Positions 1 through 8,798 are shown, counted from the first letter of the stretch. The stretch: 64,000 bases of DNA from Pseudomonas asplenii (GCF_900105475.1 NZ_LT629777.1:3534001-3598000), one strand, 5' to 3'. The notes: generated by a model not told the origin, from the sequence alone. Numbers and translations: made by a program.

Positions 1-816
1 GATGATCACCAGTTGCGCATCCGGCTTGGCGGCCTTCAGGGCCTTGGCGTCGTCGACGCTGACCTGGATGTCGTTGCGTCCCTGGACGATCAGGGCCGGC
101 ATTCGCAGGCGGCTGAAGGCCGCCGCCGGGTCCTGGCGGAACAGACTGATCAGGTAGGGTTGGACGCTGGGCCGGAAGATCGGCTCCAGGGGGGGCGGGA
201 TGGCGTTGTCCTGGCGCCCGGCCTTGAGGCTGTCGAGTAGTTCGTTACTGCGCAGCATCAGCGCTGGCGGCAGGCGCTTGGCCAACTGCTGGCGCAGCAC
301 CTGGTCGACCGGGCGACCACTGCCCGACAGGGAGATGACACCCGCAGCCTGCAGTTTCGGGGCGGCGAGGGTGGCGATCAGCGCACCTTCACTGTGCCCG
401 AGCAGGATCAGCGGCCCCAGGCGCGGGTCGGTCTTGAGCTTTTCACCCCAGGCTACGGTGTCGGCCACGTAGGCGTCGACACTCAGGTTGCGCTCGTCGG
501 GCGTTGCCGCCAGGCTGGCCGCCACACCGCGTTTGTCGTAGCGCACGCTGGCGATGCCATGTCGGGCCAGCATCCAGGCCAGGCGCTTGAGGCTGTCATT
601 GCGCCCGCCGTCCGGATTGTTGCCGTCGCGGTCGGTGGGACCTGAGCCGGCCACGATCAGGACCACCGGCACTGGCTGGTCGGCTTTGGGCAGCAACAGC
701 GAGCCGAACAGTTGGCCGTTGCCGGTGTCCAGCTCGATTGGCCGTTGCAGTACGACGCCGGCCTGGGCAAGGCCGCTGAACAGGGTCAAGGTCAGCAGTA
801 GAACACGCAGCATCAT
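1..816 (-). CDS. Secreted alpha/beta hydrolase (C-terminus beyond window)
   Basis: The reading frame runs leftward from tandem ATG codons at 816 and 813 and is still open at base 1, so the C-terminus is missing. The first ~18 residues are a typical signal peptide ending ALA-like in LAQA, so export to the periplasm is likely. A GHSEG nucleophile elbow lies about half way through the visible part, with an oxyanion-type GSGP segment before it, as in serine-aminopeptidase (S33)-like alpha/beta hydrolases. The catalytic Asp and His cannot all be checked because of the truncation. The substrate is unknown. It is divergent from aroC, with 128 bp between the two starts. Confidence 0.85.
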   Translation of the reverse strand, partial: MMLRVLLLTLTLFSGLAQAGVVLQRPIELDTGNGQLFGSLLLPKADQPVPVVLIVAGSGPTDRDGNNPDGGRNDSLKRLAWMLARHGIASVRYDKRGVAASLAATPDERNLSVDAYVADTVAWGEKLKTDPRLGPLILLGHSEGALIATLAAPKLQAAGVISLSGSGRPVDQVLRQQLAKRLPPALMLRSNELLDSLKAGRQDNAIPPPLEPIFRPSVQPYLISLFRQDPAAAFSRLRMPALIVQGRNDIQVSVDDAKALKAAKPDAQLVII

Positions 817-944
817 CACGCCATCATCGAGTAAGGTGCCGGTTGGACTCGCAACCGTCGATAAGGTTCGAGGATGAACTAGTTGGGCAGCCTGCGTATA
901 CTGGGCCACTCGGTTATCTAGATCTGATTCGCGGAGCACCCTGC

Positions 945-2036
945 ATGTCCGGCAATACCTACGGCAAGCTGTTCACTGTCACCACCGCTGGCGAAAGCCA
1001 TGGGCCGGCGTTGGTCGCCATTGTCGATGGCTGCCCGCCAGGCCTGGAGCTGTCGCTGGATGACCTGCAGCGTGACCTCGACCGGCGTAAGCCCGGCACC
1101 AGCCGGCACACCACCCAGCGTCAGGAACCCGACGAGGTGGAGATCCTTTCGGGGGTCTTCGAAGGCCGCACCACCGGCTGCGCCATCGGCCTGCTGATCC
1201 GCAACACCGACCAGAAGTCCAAGGACTACTCGGCGATCAAGGACCTGTTCCGACCGGCCCATGCCGACTACACCTACCACCACAAGTATGGTGAGCGCGA
1301 CTACCGCGGCGGTGGCCGCAGCTCGGCTCGGGAAACCGCCATGCGCGTGGCTGCGGGCGCCATCGCCAAGAAGTTCCTCGCCAGCCAGGGGATCGTCATC
1401 CGTGGCTACATGAGCCAGTTGGGCCCTATCGAGATTCCGTTCAAGACCTGGGATTCGGTCGAGCAGAACGCCTTCTTCAGCCCCGACCCGGACAAGGTGC
1501 CGGAACTGGAAGCCTACATGGACCAGTTGCGCCGTGATCAGGACTCGGTCGGTGCGAAGATCACCGTCGTCGCCGAAGGCGTGATGCCCGGTCTGGGCGA
1601 GCCGATCTTCGATCGCCTGGATGCCGAACTGGCCCATGCGCTGATGAGCATCAATGCGGTCAAGGGTGTGGAGATCGGCGCTGGTTTCGCCAGTGTGGCC
1701 CAGCGTGGCACCGAGCACCGCGATGAACTGACCCCCGAAGGTTTCCTCAGTAACAACGCTGGCGGCATTCTCGGCGGGATCTCCTCGGGGCAGCCGATCG
1801 TCGCGCACCTGGCGCTCAAGCCGACCTCCAGCATCACCACCCCGGGCCGCTCCATCGATATCCATGGCAACCCGGTGGACGTCATCACCAAGGGCCGCCA
1901 CGATCCGTGCGTCGGTATCCGCGCCACGCCAATTGCCGAAGCGATGATGGCAATCGTGCTGACGGATCACCTGCTGCGTCACCGTGCGCAGAATGCGGAT
2001 GTGCGTGTCGGGACACCGGTGCTGGGCCAGCTGTAA
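945..2036 (+). CDS. aroC: Chorismate synthase
   Basis: Converts 5-enolpyruvylshikimate-3-phosphate to chorismate with reduced FMN, the last common step of aromatic amino acid synthesis. The 363-residue product has the family's usual length and begins [10 protein letters not shown]. The conserved GESHG segment near residue 17 and the GGRSSARET segment near residue 125 are present. The start at 945 is chosen because it gives the standard N-terminus; an in-frame ATG-less extension further upstream is not conserved-looking. The stop overlaps the start of the following MFS gene (TAATG), which suggests translational coupling. Confidence 0.98.
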   Translation: MSGNTYGKLFTVTTAGESHGPALVAIVDGCPPGLELSLDDLQRDLDRRKPGTSRHTTQRQEPDEVEILSGVFEGRTTGCAIGLLIRNTDQKSKDYSAIKDLFRPAHADYTYHHKYGERDYRGGGRSSARETAMRVAAGAIAKKFLASQGIVIRGYMSQLGPIEIPFKTWDSVEQNAFFSPDPDKVPELEAYMDQLRRDQDSVGAKITVVAEGVMPGLGEPIFDRLDAELAHALMSINAVKGVEIGAGFASVAQRGTEHRDELTPEGFLSNNAGGILGGISSGQPIVAHLALKPTSSITTPGRSIDIHGNPVDVITKGRHDPCVGIRATPIAEAMMAIVLTDHLLRHRAQNADVRVGTPVLGQL

Positions 2037-3190
2037 TGTCGGGAGCGCCGCTCCCTTACTGGCGGCTGTCCGGTTTCTACCTGTTCTACTTCGCCCTGCT
2101 CGGCGCCACGGCGCCGTATCTGGCGCTGTACTTCCACCACCTGGGGTTCGCCCCGGCGCGGATTGGCGAACTGGTGGCGATTCCGATGCTGATGCGTTGC
2201 GTGGCGCCGAATATCTGGGGCTGGCTGGGTGATTACACCGGCCGGCGTCTGCTGATCGTTCGGTGCGGCGCCGCCTGTACGCTGCTGGCGTTTTCGCTGA
2301 TCATCTTCGACAAGAGCTATGCCTGGCTGGCGCTGGTCATGGCCTTGCACGCCTTCTTCTGGCATGCCGTGCTGCCGCAGTTCGAAGTCATTACCCTGGC
2401 GCACCTGCAAGGCCAGCCCGGACGCTACAGCCAGATCCGCCTGTGGGGATCGATCGGCTTCATCCTGGCCGTGGTGCTGTTGGGGCGGTTGTTCGAATGG
2501 CTGAGCCTGGACATCTATCCGGTGACGATCGTGGTGATCATGGCCGGTATTGCCCTGAGTACCGCCTGGGTCCCCCCTGCGCAACCCGTGAGCCACGGCA
2601 ATCGCTCGGCGGGAGAGGGCTTTCTCGAACAGTTGCGCAGACCCGGCGTACTGGCTTTTTACGCTTGCGTCGCGTTGATGCAACTGAGCCATGGTCCCTA
2701 CTACACCTTCCTGACCCTGCATCTTGACAGCCTCGGCTACAGTCGCGGCCTGATCGGACTGCTCTGGGCCGTGGGGGTGGTAGCCGAAGTCCTGATGTTC
2801 CTGGCCATGAGCCGGATTCTTGCGCGGTTTTCCGTGCGCCGGGTACTGTTGGTGAGCTTTCTGCTGGCGGCCTTGCGCTGGCTGCTGCTGGGGTCTTTGG
2901 CCGAACACCTGTGGGCGTTGCTGTTCGCCCAACTGCTCCACGCGGCTACCTTTGGCAGTTTTCATGCCTCGGCCATTCATTTCGTCCAACGCAGCTTCGG
3001 TTCACGTCAGCAAGGCCAGGGTCAGGCCCTGTACGCCGCGTTGTCCGGGACCGGTGGCGCCTTGGGGGCCTTGTATGCCGGCTATAGCTGGAATGCCCTG
3101 GGGCCGACCCTGACCTTCAGTATCGCCAGCCTGGCCGCCCTGGCCGCCGCGATGATCATTGCCACACGCATGCAAGAGGACCGGCCCTGA
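2036..3190 (+). CDS. MFS transporter
   Basis: A 384-residue polytopic membrane protein with about 11-12 hydrophobic helices. It starts inside the aroC stop codon. The N-terminal half carries a GWLGDYTGRR loop between helices 2 and 3, the major-facilitator signature. Overall it resembles the MFS_1-like family (HcaT/YcaD type) of small proton-coupled permeases. The same aroC-MFS pairing is found in other Pseudomonas genomes (PA1681-PA1682, from memory). The substrate is unknown. A 25-bp gap with a GAGGAAA ribosome site separates it from the next gene, so all three may form one transcript. Confidence 0.9.
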   Translation: MSGAPLPYWRLSGFYLFYFALLGATAPYLALYFHHLGFAPARIGELVAIPMLMRCVAPNIWGWLGDYTGRRLLIVRCGAACTLLAFSLIIFDKSYAWLALVMALHAFFWHAVLPQFEVITLAHLQGQPGRYSQIRLWGSIGFILAVVLLGRLFEWLSLDIYPVTIVVIMAGIALSTAWVPPAQPVSHGNRSAGEGFLEQLRRPGVLAFYACVALMQLSHGPYYTFLTLHLDSLGYSRGLIGLLWAVGVVAEVLMFLAMSRILARFSVRRVLLVSFLLAALRWLLLGSLAEHLWALLFAQLLHAATFGSFHASAIHFVQRSFGSRQQGQGQALYAALSGTGGALGALYAGYSWNALGPTLTFSIASLAALAAAMIIATRMQEDRP

Positions 3191-3215
3191 GCCCTTCCCG
3201 AGGAAATAGAAGCCC

Positions 3216-3761
3216 ATGAGCATTCTGTTCGTTTACCCTGTCAGCAGCCCGGAACTTCCCAACAAGGTGCTGACCCACATCGATGACATTGCCTCGACGC
3301 TGGCGGAGCAGGGCGTTCGTTTCGAGCGCTTGCCGGTGGCCACGCCGATCCGCCCCGGGACCGACGCAGAGCAGGTGCTCGAGGCCTGTCGGACACAACT
3401 CGAGCCGTTGATGAGCCGGCTCGGTGTTGTGGCGAGCGAGGTCATCAGCCTCGATCCTTCTCACCCGCAGAGAGTCGAGCACTGTGCAGCGTTCTTGCGC
3501 GCGCAGCACCAGAATGCCCATGAAGTACGGTTCTTTCTGGGCGGACGGGGCCTGCTCAGCTTGCACATCGGCGACTATGTTTATGCCGTGTTGTGCGAAC
3601 GCAACGATGTGATCTCGATACCGGCGGGTACCGCGCACTGGTTCGACCTGGGCGAGGAGCCGCGTTGCGTGGCGATTCGTCTGTTCGACAAGGCTGAAGG
3701 GCGGGTGAGCACCTTTGTCGAGGAAGATCTGGCCGGTCGTTTCCCCGGTCTTGACGACTGA
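3216..3761 (+). CDS. Acireductone dioxygenase-like protein with altered metal site
   Basis: The 181-residue product aligns end to end with Pseudomonas MtnD, the cupin dioxygenase of the methionine salvage pathway. It shares the SSPELPNKVLTH start, the DYVYAVL strand, the PAGTAHWFD strand and the AGRFPGLDD-type end. Family members bind Fe or Ni through a HxHxxxE motif plus a later His. Here the motif reads QHQNAHE, so Gln97 and Gln99 replace the two His, while Glu103 and His141 remain. The neighbouring mtnB and mtnC genes usual at this place are absent. It may be inactive, bind metal through the shifted His98/His102, or have another role. The family assignment is secure; the activity is not. 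Confidence 0.85.
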   Translation: MSILFVYPVSSPELPNKVLTHIDDIASTLAEQGVRFERLPVATPIRPGTDAEQVLEACRTQLEPLMSRLGVVASEVISLDPSHPQRVEHCAAFLRAQHQNAHEVRFFLGGRGLLSLHIGDYVYAVLCERNDVISIPAGTAHWFDLGEEPRCVAIRLFDKAEGRVSTFVEEDLAGRFPGLDD

Positions 3762-3850
3762 ATAGGCAGGTTGCCGACATTAAACAAGTGCCCGACGGCA
3801 TGAGTGATTAAAACTTGAGTCGGAAGTGAATGTTTTAAATTGTAGGATGC

Positions 3851-3870
3851 TGCCGAATGAAATGTCGGCA
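3851..3870. repeat. Inverted repeat upstream of LuxR-type gene
   Basis: TGCCGA (3851-3856) and TCGGCA (3865-3870) form a 6-bp hairpin with an 8-base spacer. The right part, ATGTCGGCA at 3862-3870, is also the exact reverse complement of TGCCGACAT at 3772-3780. A third short dyad, GTTGT-N4-ACAAC, lies near 3937-3950. All three sit in the 226-bp AT-rich leader of the LuxR-type gene, so an operator is possible, but nothing identifies the regulator. Confidence 0.35.
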
Positions 3871-3987
3871 ATCCCTGTTTATGTTTGTAGTTGGTTGTTA
3901 ATTCCCGCTTCTGTGCAACTCTCTGTTTTCGACGGTTGTTCAGACAACGACTGTACGAACTGTTGAAAGTCACAGGGAGAAACAGAC

Positions 3988-4338
3988 ATGAGCATTCCCG
4001 ATAGACGGGTGGCCGCTGTCGCGCATGCGGCCCGGCATCGGTCGGTGGATATCAAGGATGAGAGGGAGCCGCTTAAACAGGATGTTGTTCAAGTGGTACT
4101 TCTGCCGGGGTTGAAGAAGAATCGTCGAAACCGTCTTTCCAAGACCCAGACGCTCAGCGAAAAGGAACTGGAAGTGCTCAAGTGGGCGAGGGCGGGCAAG
4201 ACAGTCTGGGAAATCAGCGTGATCCGCAACGTATCCGAAGCCACGGTGAAGTTCCATCTGCGCAACATCTATCACAAGTTGGGTGTGAGCAACCGGGCCC
4301 ACGCCGTGGGTGAGGCCGTCAATCGCGGCCTGGTCTGA
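3988..4338 (+). CDS. Short LuxR-type DNA-binding regulator without sensor domain
   Basis: The product has 116 residues. Residues ~50-112 form a LuxR/GerE helix-turn-helix: LSEKELEVLKWARAGKT, then the recognition-helix segment SEATVKFHLRNIYHKLG. The first 50 residues are too short for an acyl-homoserine-lactone or receiver domain, so it belongs to the sensorless LuxR solos. A CACAGGGAG ribosome site precedes the ATG. It stands alone, with 226 bp of AT-rich sequence upstream and a convergent DUF3509 gene downstream. The target genes cannot be inferred from this window. Confidence 0.85.
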   Translation: MSIPDRRVAAVAHAARHRSVDIKDEREPLKQDVVQVVLLPGLKKNRRNRLSKTQTLSEKELEVLKWARAGKTVWEISVIRNVSEATVKFHLRNIYHKLGVSNRAHAVGEAVNRGLV

Positions 4339-4427
4339 CGCACGGGCGTGGTCCGGTCTGCTGCTGTTCAGTTAGGCACTCATTCAGAAGCTCATTCAGG
4401 AGCTAAGTGAATAACCCAGTGCGTGGC

Positions 4428-4700
4428 TCAGTGATAGGACGGCAGGGCGAAACGGTTCTGGCTTTGCAGCAGGGCAATGGACGGCAGTTCGCTGGGCTGG
4501 CCGGCGAGGTCGCGTCGAATCGCGCTGATCACCCAGGTCAGTTGTTCAGCAGTATGCAACTGGGCGTAGGAGATCGAGCGTTTGAGCTGCTTGCCGTCGC
4601 TGTCACGCAGCGTCAGCAGCACTCCGCCGTCGGGACGTGGCTGAGTGGTGACTTCGTAGTTGGAGAATACAGAAGAGAATTTTTCCTGGATCAGGTCCAT
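4428..4700 (-). CDS. DUF3509 family protein
   Basis: A 90-residue soluble protein of the DUF3509 family, small proteins of unknown function found mainly in Pseudomonas. Family-like features are the PDGGVLLTLRDSDG strand region, the KRSISYAQL segment and the ISAIRRDLAG helix. An in-frame TTG lies at 4709, but the ATG at 4700 has GGAG nine bases upstream and gives the normal N-terminus, so that start is chosen. It is divergent from the acyl-CoA synthetase gene across a 418-bp region rich in inverted repeats. Confidence 0.75.
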   Translation of the reverse strand: MDLIQEKFSSVFSNYEVTTQPRPDGGVLLTLRDSDGKQLKRSISYAQLHTAEQLTWVISAIRRDLAGQPSELPSIALLQSQNRFALPSYH

Positions 4701-4777
4701 GTCTATCAACTCCGTCAGCGCGTGGATGGCTAGGTATGGAGTGATAGTTGCAGTGATTGTGCCAGTATCTGACTTTT

Positions 4778-4871
4778 ATAAAATCCAATAAAATCAATAA
4801 TTTGCTGTTTTTTGGATTTTATGGGGTCGTGCAAAATGCAAGATAGGCTGTCGTGCATCCTGCATTTTGCC
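4778..4871. promoter_or_regulatory. Stacked inverted repeats, putative bidirectional operator
   Basis: Two separate dyads lie in the gap between the DUF3509 gene (minus) and the acyl-CoA synthetase gene (plus). An 11-bp perfect inverted repeat has arms at 4778-4788 and 4812-4822. A second has 14-base arms with one mismatch at 4831-4844 and 4857-4870. Within it the motif TGCA-N3-TGCA occurs exactly at 4830-4840 and 4854-4864, and with one mismatch at 4861-4871. Clustering of short palindromes in a shared promoter region suggests a transcription-factor site. The rest of the gap, 4872-5118, holds nothing I can identify beyond an AT-rich run just before the start at 5119. Confidence 0.5.
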
Positions 4872-5118
4872 GAATGATCGATGCCGCCGCTTCGTTGCCT
4901 CCACCGCCGCGTTTACCGCGGGCTTCGAGGATACAAAACTTTGCAAAACCTTCATGTACAGCTTCGCCAGGCTTGCCGTATTTTTCGAAGCGAGGCGGGC
5001 TCCAGGCGATCATTCGAACCCGGGTGCGACACCCTGGGCCGCAACGACAAGGATGGTTTGCGAGGTTGTCGGCCCGGACGACGTTCGCTCGATAATAATA
5101 AAAGACAGGATGTGACCC

Positions 5119-6957
5119 ATGAACGTTCAAACTGATGACGTGATCACCTGGGGCATGATGCTCCGCAAGCTACCCACCTTGGCCAAGGCGCTGCCGCGTG
5201 TCATCCGCGGGCTCAAGCTGTCCAAGGTGAAGGCGCCCGACCAGCCTTGCGGGCTTGCCTGGAGTTTCGAGCAGGCAGTGGCGCGCAACCCTTCGGGGCC
5301 AGCGCTGTTGTATGGCAATCGCTCCCTGAGCTATCTGCAGGCCAACCAGTGGGCCAACCGGATTGCCCATTACCTGACCGGCCAGGGTCTTGGCAAAGGC
5401 GATGTGGTGGGTGTCCTGGTCGACAACCGGATCGAGTTGCTGATCACGGTGTTGGCGGTGGCCAAGGTCGGCGGCGTCTGCGCGATGCTCAACACATCCC
5501 AGACCCAGGGCGCCCTGGTCCACAGCATTACCCTGGTGTCCCCGGTGGCGATGGTGGTGGGTGCAGAGTTGCTCGACGGGTATTCGGCGGTACGTGAGCA
5601 GGTATCCGTCGACCCGTCCCGGCACTACTTCGTGGCGGACCAGGAGACCGATGTCGACCCGGGTGAGGCGCCAGCGGGCTGGATCAACCTGATGGCAGCG
5701 AGTGTCGGCCAGGACCAGGCCAACCCGGCCAGCAGCCAGCAGATCTTCTGTGATGACCCGTGCTTCTATATCTATACCTCCGGTACCACCGGCCTGCCCA
5801 AGGCCGGGATCTTCCGCCACGGTCGCTGGATGAAGACCTACGCCAGCTTTGGCCTGATCGCCCTCGACATGAGCCCGCAGGACGTCCTTTATTGCACCCT
5901 GCCGCTGTATCACGCCACGGGCCTGTGCGTGTGCTGGGGTTCGGCGATTGCCGGCGCCTCGGGATTCGCCTTCCGGCGCAAGTTCAGCGCCAGCCAGTTC
6001 TGGGACGAGGCGCGGCGTTTCAACGCCACGACCCTGGGTTATGTGGGCGAGCTGTGCCGTTACCTGCTGGACCAGCCGCCCAGTCCCAACGACAGGCACA
6101 ACAAGGTGGTGAAAATGATCGGCAACGGTTTGCGCCCCAGCGTCTGGCGGGAGTTCAAGCAGCGTTTCGACATCGATCACATCAGCGAATTCTATGCGGC
6201 CAGCGATGGCAACATCGGTTTCACCAACGCGCTCAACTTCAACAACACCATCGGTTTTTCCCTGATGTCCTGGGCGCTGGTGGAATATGCCCCGGATTGC
6301 GGTACACCCTTGCGTGATACCGACGGTTTCATGCGCAAGGTGCCCAAGGGCGGCCAGGGGCTGCTGCTGGCCCGGATCGACGACAAGGCGCCGCTCGATG
6401 GCTACACCGAGTCGGCCAAGACCCAGAAGGTGGTGTTGTGTGATGTGTTCGAAAAGGGCGACCGTTATTTCAACACGGGCGACCTGTTGCGCGATATCGG
6501 CTTCGGGCATGCGCAATTCGTCGACCGCCTGGGTGACTCCTACCGCTGGAAGGGCGAGAACGTCTCCACCACCGAAGTGGAGAACATCCTGTTGCAGCAC
6601 CCGCACATTGCCGAAGTGGTGTCCTACGGCGTTGAGATCAGCAACACCAACGGGCGGGCCGGAATGGCGGCGATCACCCCGGCCGAATCGCTGGCGACCC
6701 TGGATTTCGCCGAGTTGCTGAGTTTCGCCCGCCAGCAGATGCCGACCTACGCGATCCCGCTGTTTCTGCGGGTGAAACTGAAGATGGAAACCACCGGGAC
6801 GTTCAAGTATCAGAAGGGGCGGCTCAGGGATGAGGCTTTTGACCCCGGCAAGTCGGGCAATGATCCGATCTATGCCTGGCTGCCGGGTTCCGATACCTAT
6901 GTACAGGTGACGGGGCAGATCCATGAAGACATTCATGCCGGTAAGTTTCGTTATTGA
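5119..6957 (+). CDS. Long-chain acyl-CoA synthetase (FadD/FATP-like)
   Basis: A 612-residue AMP-forming ligase that activates fatty acids to acyl-CoA through an acyl-adenylate. The AMP-binding P-loop YIYTSGTTGLPKAG lies near residue 217. The YFNTGDLLR adenylate-site motif is near residue 450, followed by DRLGDSYRWKGENVSTTEVE, the hinge and C-terminal domain motif. The sequence resembles the very-long-chain/FATP branch more than E. coli FadD. The first ~30 residues are amphipathic and may contact the membrane. It stands alone, with the repeat-rich region upstream and an ankyrin gene 107 bp downstream. The precise chain length is unknown. Confidence 0.9.
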   Translation: MNVQTDDVITWGMMLRKLPTLAKALPRVIRGLKLSKVKAPDQPCGLAWSFEQAVARNPSGPALLYGNRSLSYLQANQWANRIAHYLTGQGLGKGDVVGVLVDNRIELLITVLAVAKVGGVCAMLNTSQTQGALVHSITLVSPVAMVVGAELLDGYSAVREQVSVDPSRHYFVADQETDVDPGEAPAGWINLMAASVGQDQANPASSQQIFCDDPCFYIYTSGTTGLPKAGIFRHGRWMKTYASFGLIALDMSPQDVLYCTLPLYHATGLCVCWGSAIAGASGFAFRRKFSASQFWDEARRFNATTLGYVGELCRYLLDQPPSPNDRHNKVVKMIGNGLRPSVWREFKQRFDIDHISEFYAASDGNIGFTNALNFNNTIGFSLMSWALVEYAPDCGTPLRDTDGFMRKVPKGGQGLLLARIDDKAPLDGYTESAKTQKVVLCDVFEKGDRYFNTGDLLRDIGFGHAQFVDRLGDSYRWKGENVSTTEVENILLQHPHIAEVVSYGVEISNTNGRAGMAAITPAESLATLDFAELLSFARQQMPTYAIPLFLRVKLKMETTGTFKYQKGRLRDEAFDPGKSGNDPIYAWLPGSDTYVQVTGQIHEDIHAGKFRY

Positions 6958-7064
6958 TTCTGGCTATGGAAACACTTGAAAAATAAGGCATGACAGGGAA
7001 ACTCAAGCTCGGGAAACTGGCTCAATAGATGAGCCGTTTCTCGTTTAGCCACAGGGAGTCCGAA

Positions 7065-7583
7065 ATGTCCGATCAACCCCGACAAATGACCGAAGAAGAA
7101 GCCGCCGAATTTGCCGAACAGGTATTCGACGTAGCGCGCAAAGGCGATGCGGCGATGCTCGCGGCCCTGCTGAGCAAGGGGCTGCCGGCCAACCTGCGCA
7201 ATCACAAGGGTGACACGCTGCTGATGCTCGCCAGCTATCACGGCCATGCCGATGCGGTGCGGGTGCTGCTCGAATACAAGGCCGATCCGGAGATTCGCAA
7301 CGCCAATGGCCAGAGCCCGATTGCCGGTGCTGCCTTCAAGGGTGACTTGGCGATGGTCAAGTTGCTGATCGAAGGCGGTGCCCAGGTCGAGGGGGCTTCG
7401 GCGGACGGCCGCACGGCCTTGATGATGGCGGCGATGTTCAACCGCACCGCGATCGTCGAGTATCTGCTCGGTCAGGGCGCCGATCCGCACGCCACGGACG
7501 CCAATGGCGTCACGGCACTGGCGGCGGCCCAGACCATGGGGGCGACGGACACGGCTGCGCAGTTGCAGCAACTCCAGGCCTGA
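7065..7583 (+). CDS. Ankyrin repeat protein
   Basis: A 172-residue soluble protein built of about four ankyrin repeats. Visible cores are GDTLLMLASYHGHADAV (~residue 50), GQSPIAGAAFKGDLAMV (~83), GRTALMMAAMFNRTAIV (~116) and GVTALAAAQTMG (~149). There is no signal peptide, so it is probably cytoplasmic and acts by protein binding. An upstream in-frame start at 7029 exists, but the ATG at 7065 has GGGAG six bases before it and is preferred. A strong hairpin follows the stop codon. The partner is unknown. Confidence 0.9.
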   Translation: MSDQPRQMTEEEAAEFAEQVFDVARKGDAAMLAALLSKGLPANLRNHKGDTLLMLASYHGHADAVRVLLEYKADPEIRNANGQSPIAGAAFKGDLAMVKLLIEGGAQVEGASADGRTALMMAAMFNRTAIVEYLLGQGADPHATDANGVTALAAAQTMGATDTAAQLQQLQA

Positions 7584-7588
7584 TGCCA

Positions 7589-7625
7589 CAGGCGCCGCGC
7601 AGGTCTGGCACCTGCGCGGCGCCTG
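7589..7625 (+). terminator. Perfect 16-bp GC-rich hairpin after the ankyrin gene
   Basis: Positions 7589-7604 and 7610-7625 are exact reverse complements, separated by a 5-base loop. The hairpin begins six bases after the ankyrin stop codon. It is followed only by CATTTG, without a long T-run, so it could terminate, protect the 3' end of the transcript or attenuate the next gene. Confidence 0.6.
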
Positions 7626-7675
7626 CATTTGCGCTATCCTTCTCGCCCCGAACAGCTCCAGGTCGCAGGATCCCC

Positions 7676-8206
7676 ATGAAAACCGCCCTTATCGAACTCA
7701 TCACTAAAATCAGCTCCGGCTGCATGGGCGAGGCCGAGATCCTGCGGATCGCCGACGAGGCGGTTCAGGCCTACGCGGACGAGGCCGGCTTCCTGGCGGC
7801 CAATCCGGATATCAACTACGACGACAGTTTCCCGATTCCCCTTGGGGAATGGGTGGTGGTGGGCAGCCTGCCGGAGACGGTGCTGTTCCAGGCGGACACC
7901 TACATGGACCTGTTTGCCCAGATCGTCGAGTCCTTTGGCAAGGACGTGACGTTCAACATCAAGCCCAGGCAACTGGCCAAGGTCGAGGCGCTGACGGCGC
8001 TGAACCGCATCCAGATCCAGCTTTCCAGCATGAACCCGGAGATGGGCGGCTATGTGCTGCTGAACTTCAGCCAACTGCTGGATGACGAGTTGCAGGTCGT
8101 ACTGGTCTACGGTAACGACCTGCCGCGAGTACTGAAACTGTGTGAGCAGGTCGGTATTGCCGCCGCGCCGTCCCTGGAGGCCTTGCGGGTCGCCTTGCAC
8201 GTCTGA
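7676..8206 (+). CDS. Conserved hypothetical protein
   Basis: I do not recognise a named family. The 176-residue acidic product has no signal peptide or membrane segment. It starts MKTALIELITKISSGCMGE and shows alternating amphipathic helices and strands, for example EWVVVGSLPETVLFQADTY around residue 58 and DDELQVVLVYGNDLPRVLK near residue 140. The ORF could be extended to 7583, but that would run through the strong hairpin, so the ATG at 7676 is chosen. It is followed 73 bp later by a small membrane-protein gene in the same direction. Confidence 0.75.
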   Translation: MKTALIELITKISSGCMGEAEILRIADEAVQAYADEAGFLAANPDINYDDSFPIPLGEWVVVGSLPETVLFQADTYMDLFAQIVESFGKDVTFNIKPRQLAKVEALTALNRIQIQLSSMNPEMGGYVLLNFSQLLDDELQVVLVYGNDLPRVLKLCEQVGIAAAPSLEALRVALHV

Positions 8207-8279
8207 GGTGTGCAATGAAAGGAACCCTGGTCGCGGCCAGCTATCCTAGATAAGGCCAGTCCTCACTCGGAGCAGCACC

Positions 8280-8471
8280 ATGGGTTCAACCTTCAATGGC
8301 CTCGTTGGCCTGATTATTCTGGCCCTGGATATCTGGGCCATTCTCAACGTACTGAAAAGCGGTGCCGAAACCGGGATGAAAATCCTCTGGGTGCTGCTGA
8401 TCGCCCTGTTGCCGGTATTGGGGCTGATCATCTGGGCGATCGCCGGGCCGCGAGGTAACGTGCGGATATAG
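8280..8471 (+). CDS. PLDc_N domain small membrane protein
   Basis: A 63-residue protein with two hydrophobic segments (residues ~8-25 and ~36-55), joined by KSGAETGMKILW and ending WAIAGPRGNVRI. This matches the phospholipase-D/cardiolipin-synthase N-terminal domain (PLDc_N), which occurs as a free-standing inner-membrane peptide in many bacteria. No catalytic HKD domain follows. Its role is unknown. A terminator-like hairpin starts ten bases after the stop. Confidence 0.8.
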   Translation: MGSTFNGLVGLIILALDIWAILNVLKSGAETGMKILWVLLIALLPVLGLIIWAIAGPRGNVRI

Positions 8472-8480
8472 TCGGTGTGG

Positions 8481-8526
8481 CTTGCCGAGGCGTTGCATGG
8501 CGCTTCGGCAAGTGATTCTTTTTTGT
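8481..8526 (+). terminator. Rho-independent terminator after PLDc_N gene
   Basis: Arms at 8481-8492 and 8501-8512 pair over 12 bp with one G-T wobble. They are followed by TGATTCTTTTTT, a T-rich tail. Confidence 0.7.
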
Positions 8527-8798
8527 ATGTCAAAACATGCTCAAAACGAAATTTTCACATTCTCTTTAAGACAATTCTTCCCTGTGATTTGGCCCTTTCC
8601 TGCTGAAAATGGTTGCCCGGCAACGATTTTTTGTCTGGAGGCGGGCGGATTTCCACGGCTAATGGCGATACATGGGGTGGTAAACCATCGATGATCGTGC
8701 AACATTTGCCGGCTTCGCGTCCCCCTCGTGATTCATTTTGAGGGCAGGGCGCTGCCGCACCCGACTTTTCAACTGAATCCAACGAGTCCCCAATCGAC
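8527..8798. other. Non-coding leader of the LTA-synthase-like gene
   Basis: This stretch, after the terminator, holds no convincing gene. It is AT-rich near 8530-8640, as expected for a promoter of the downstream sulfatase-family gene, but I cannot assign -35/-10 boxes with confidence. Confidence 0.4.

Noticed and set aside
4819-5130. Minus-strand 103-codon frame before the acyl-CoA synthetase gene
   Set aside because: No family likeness or ribosome site; it crosses the promoter and palindrome region.
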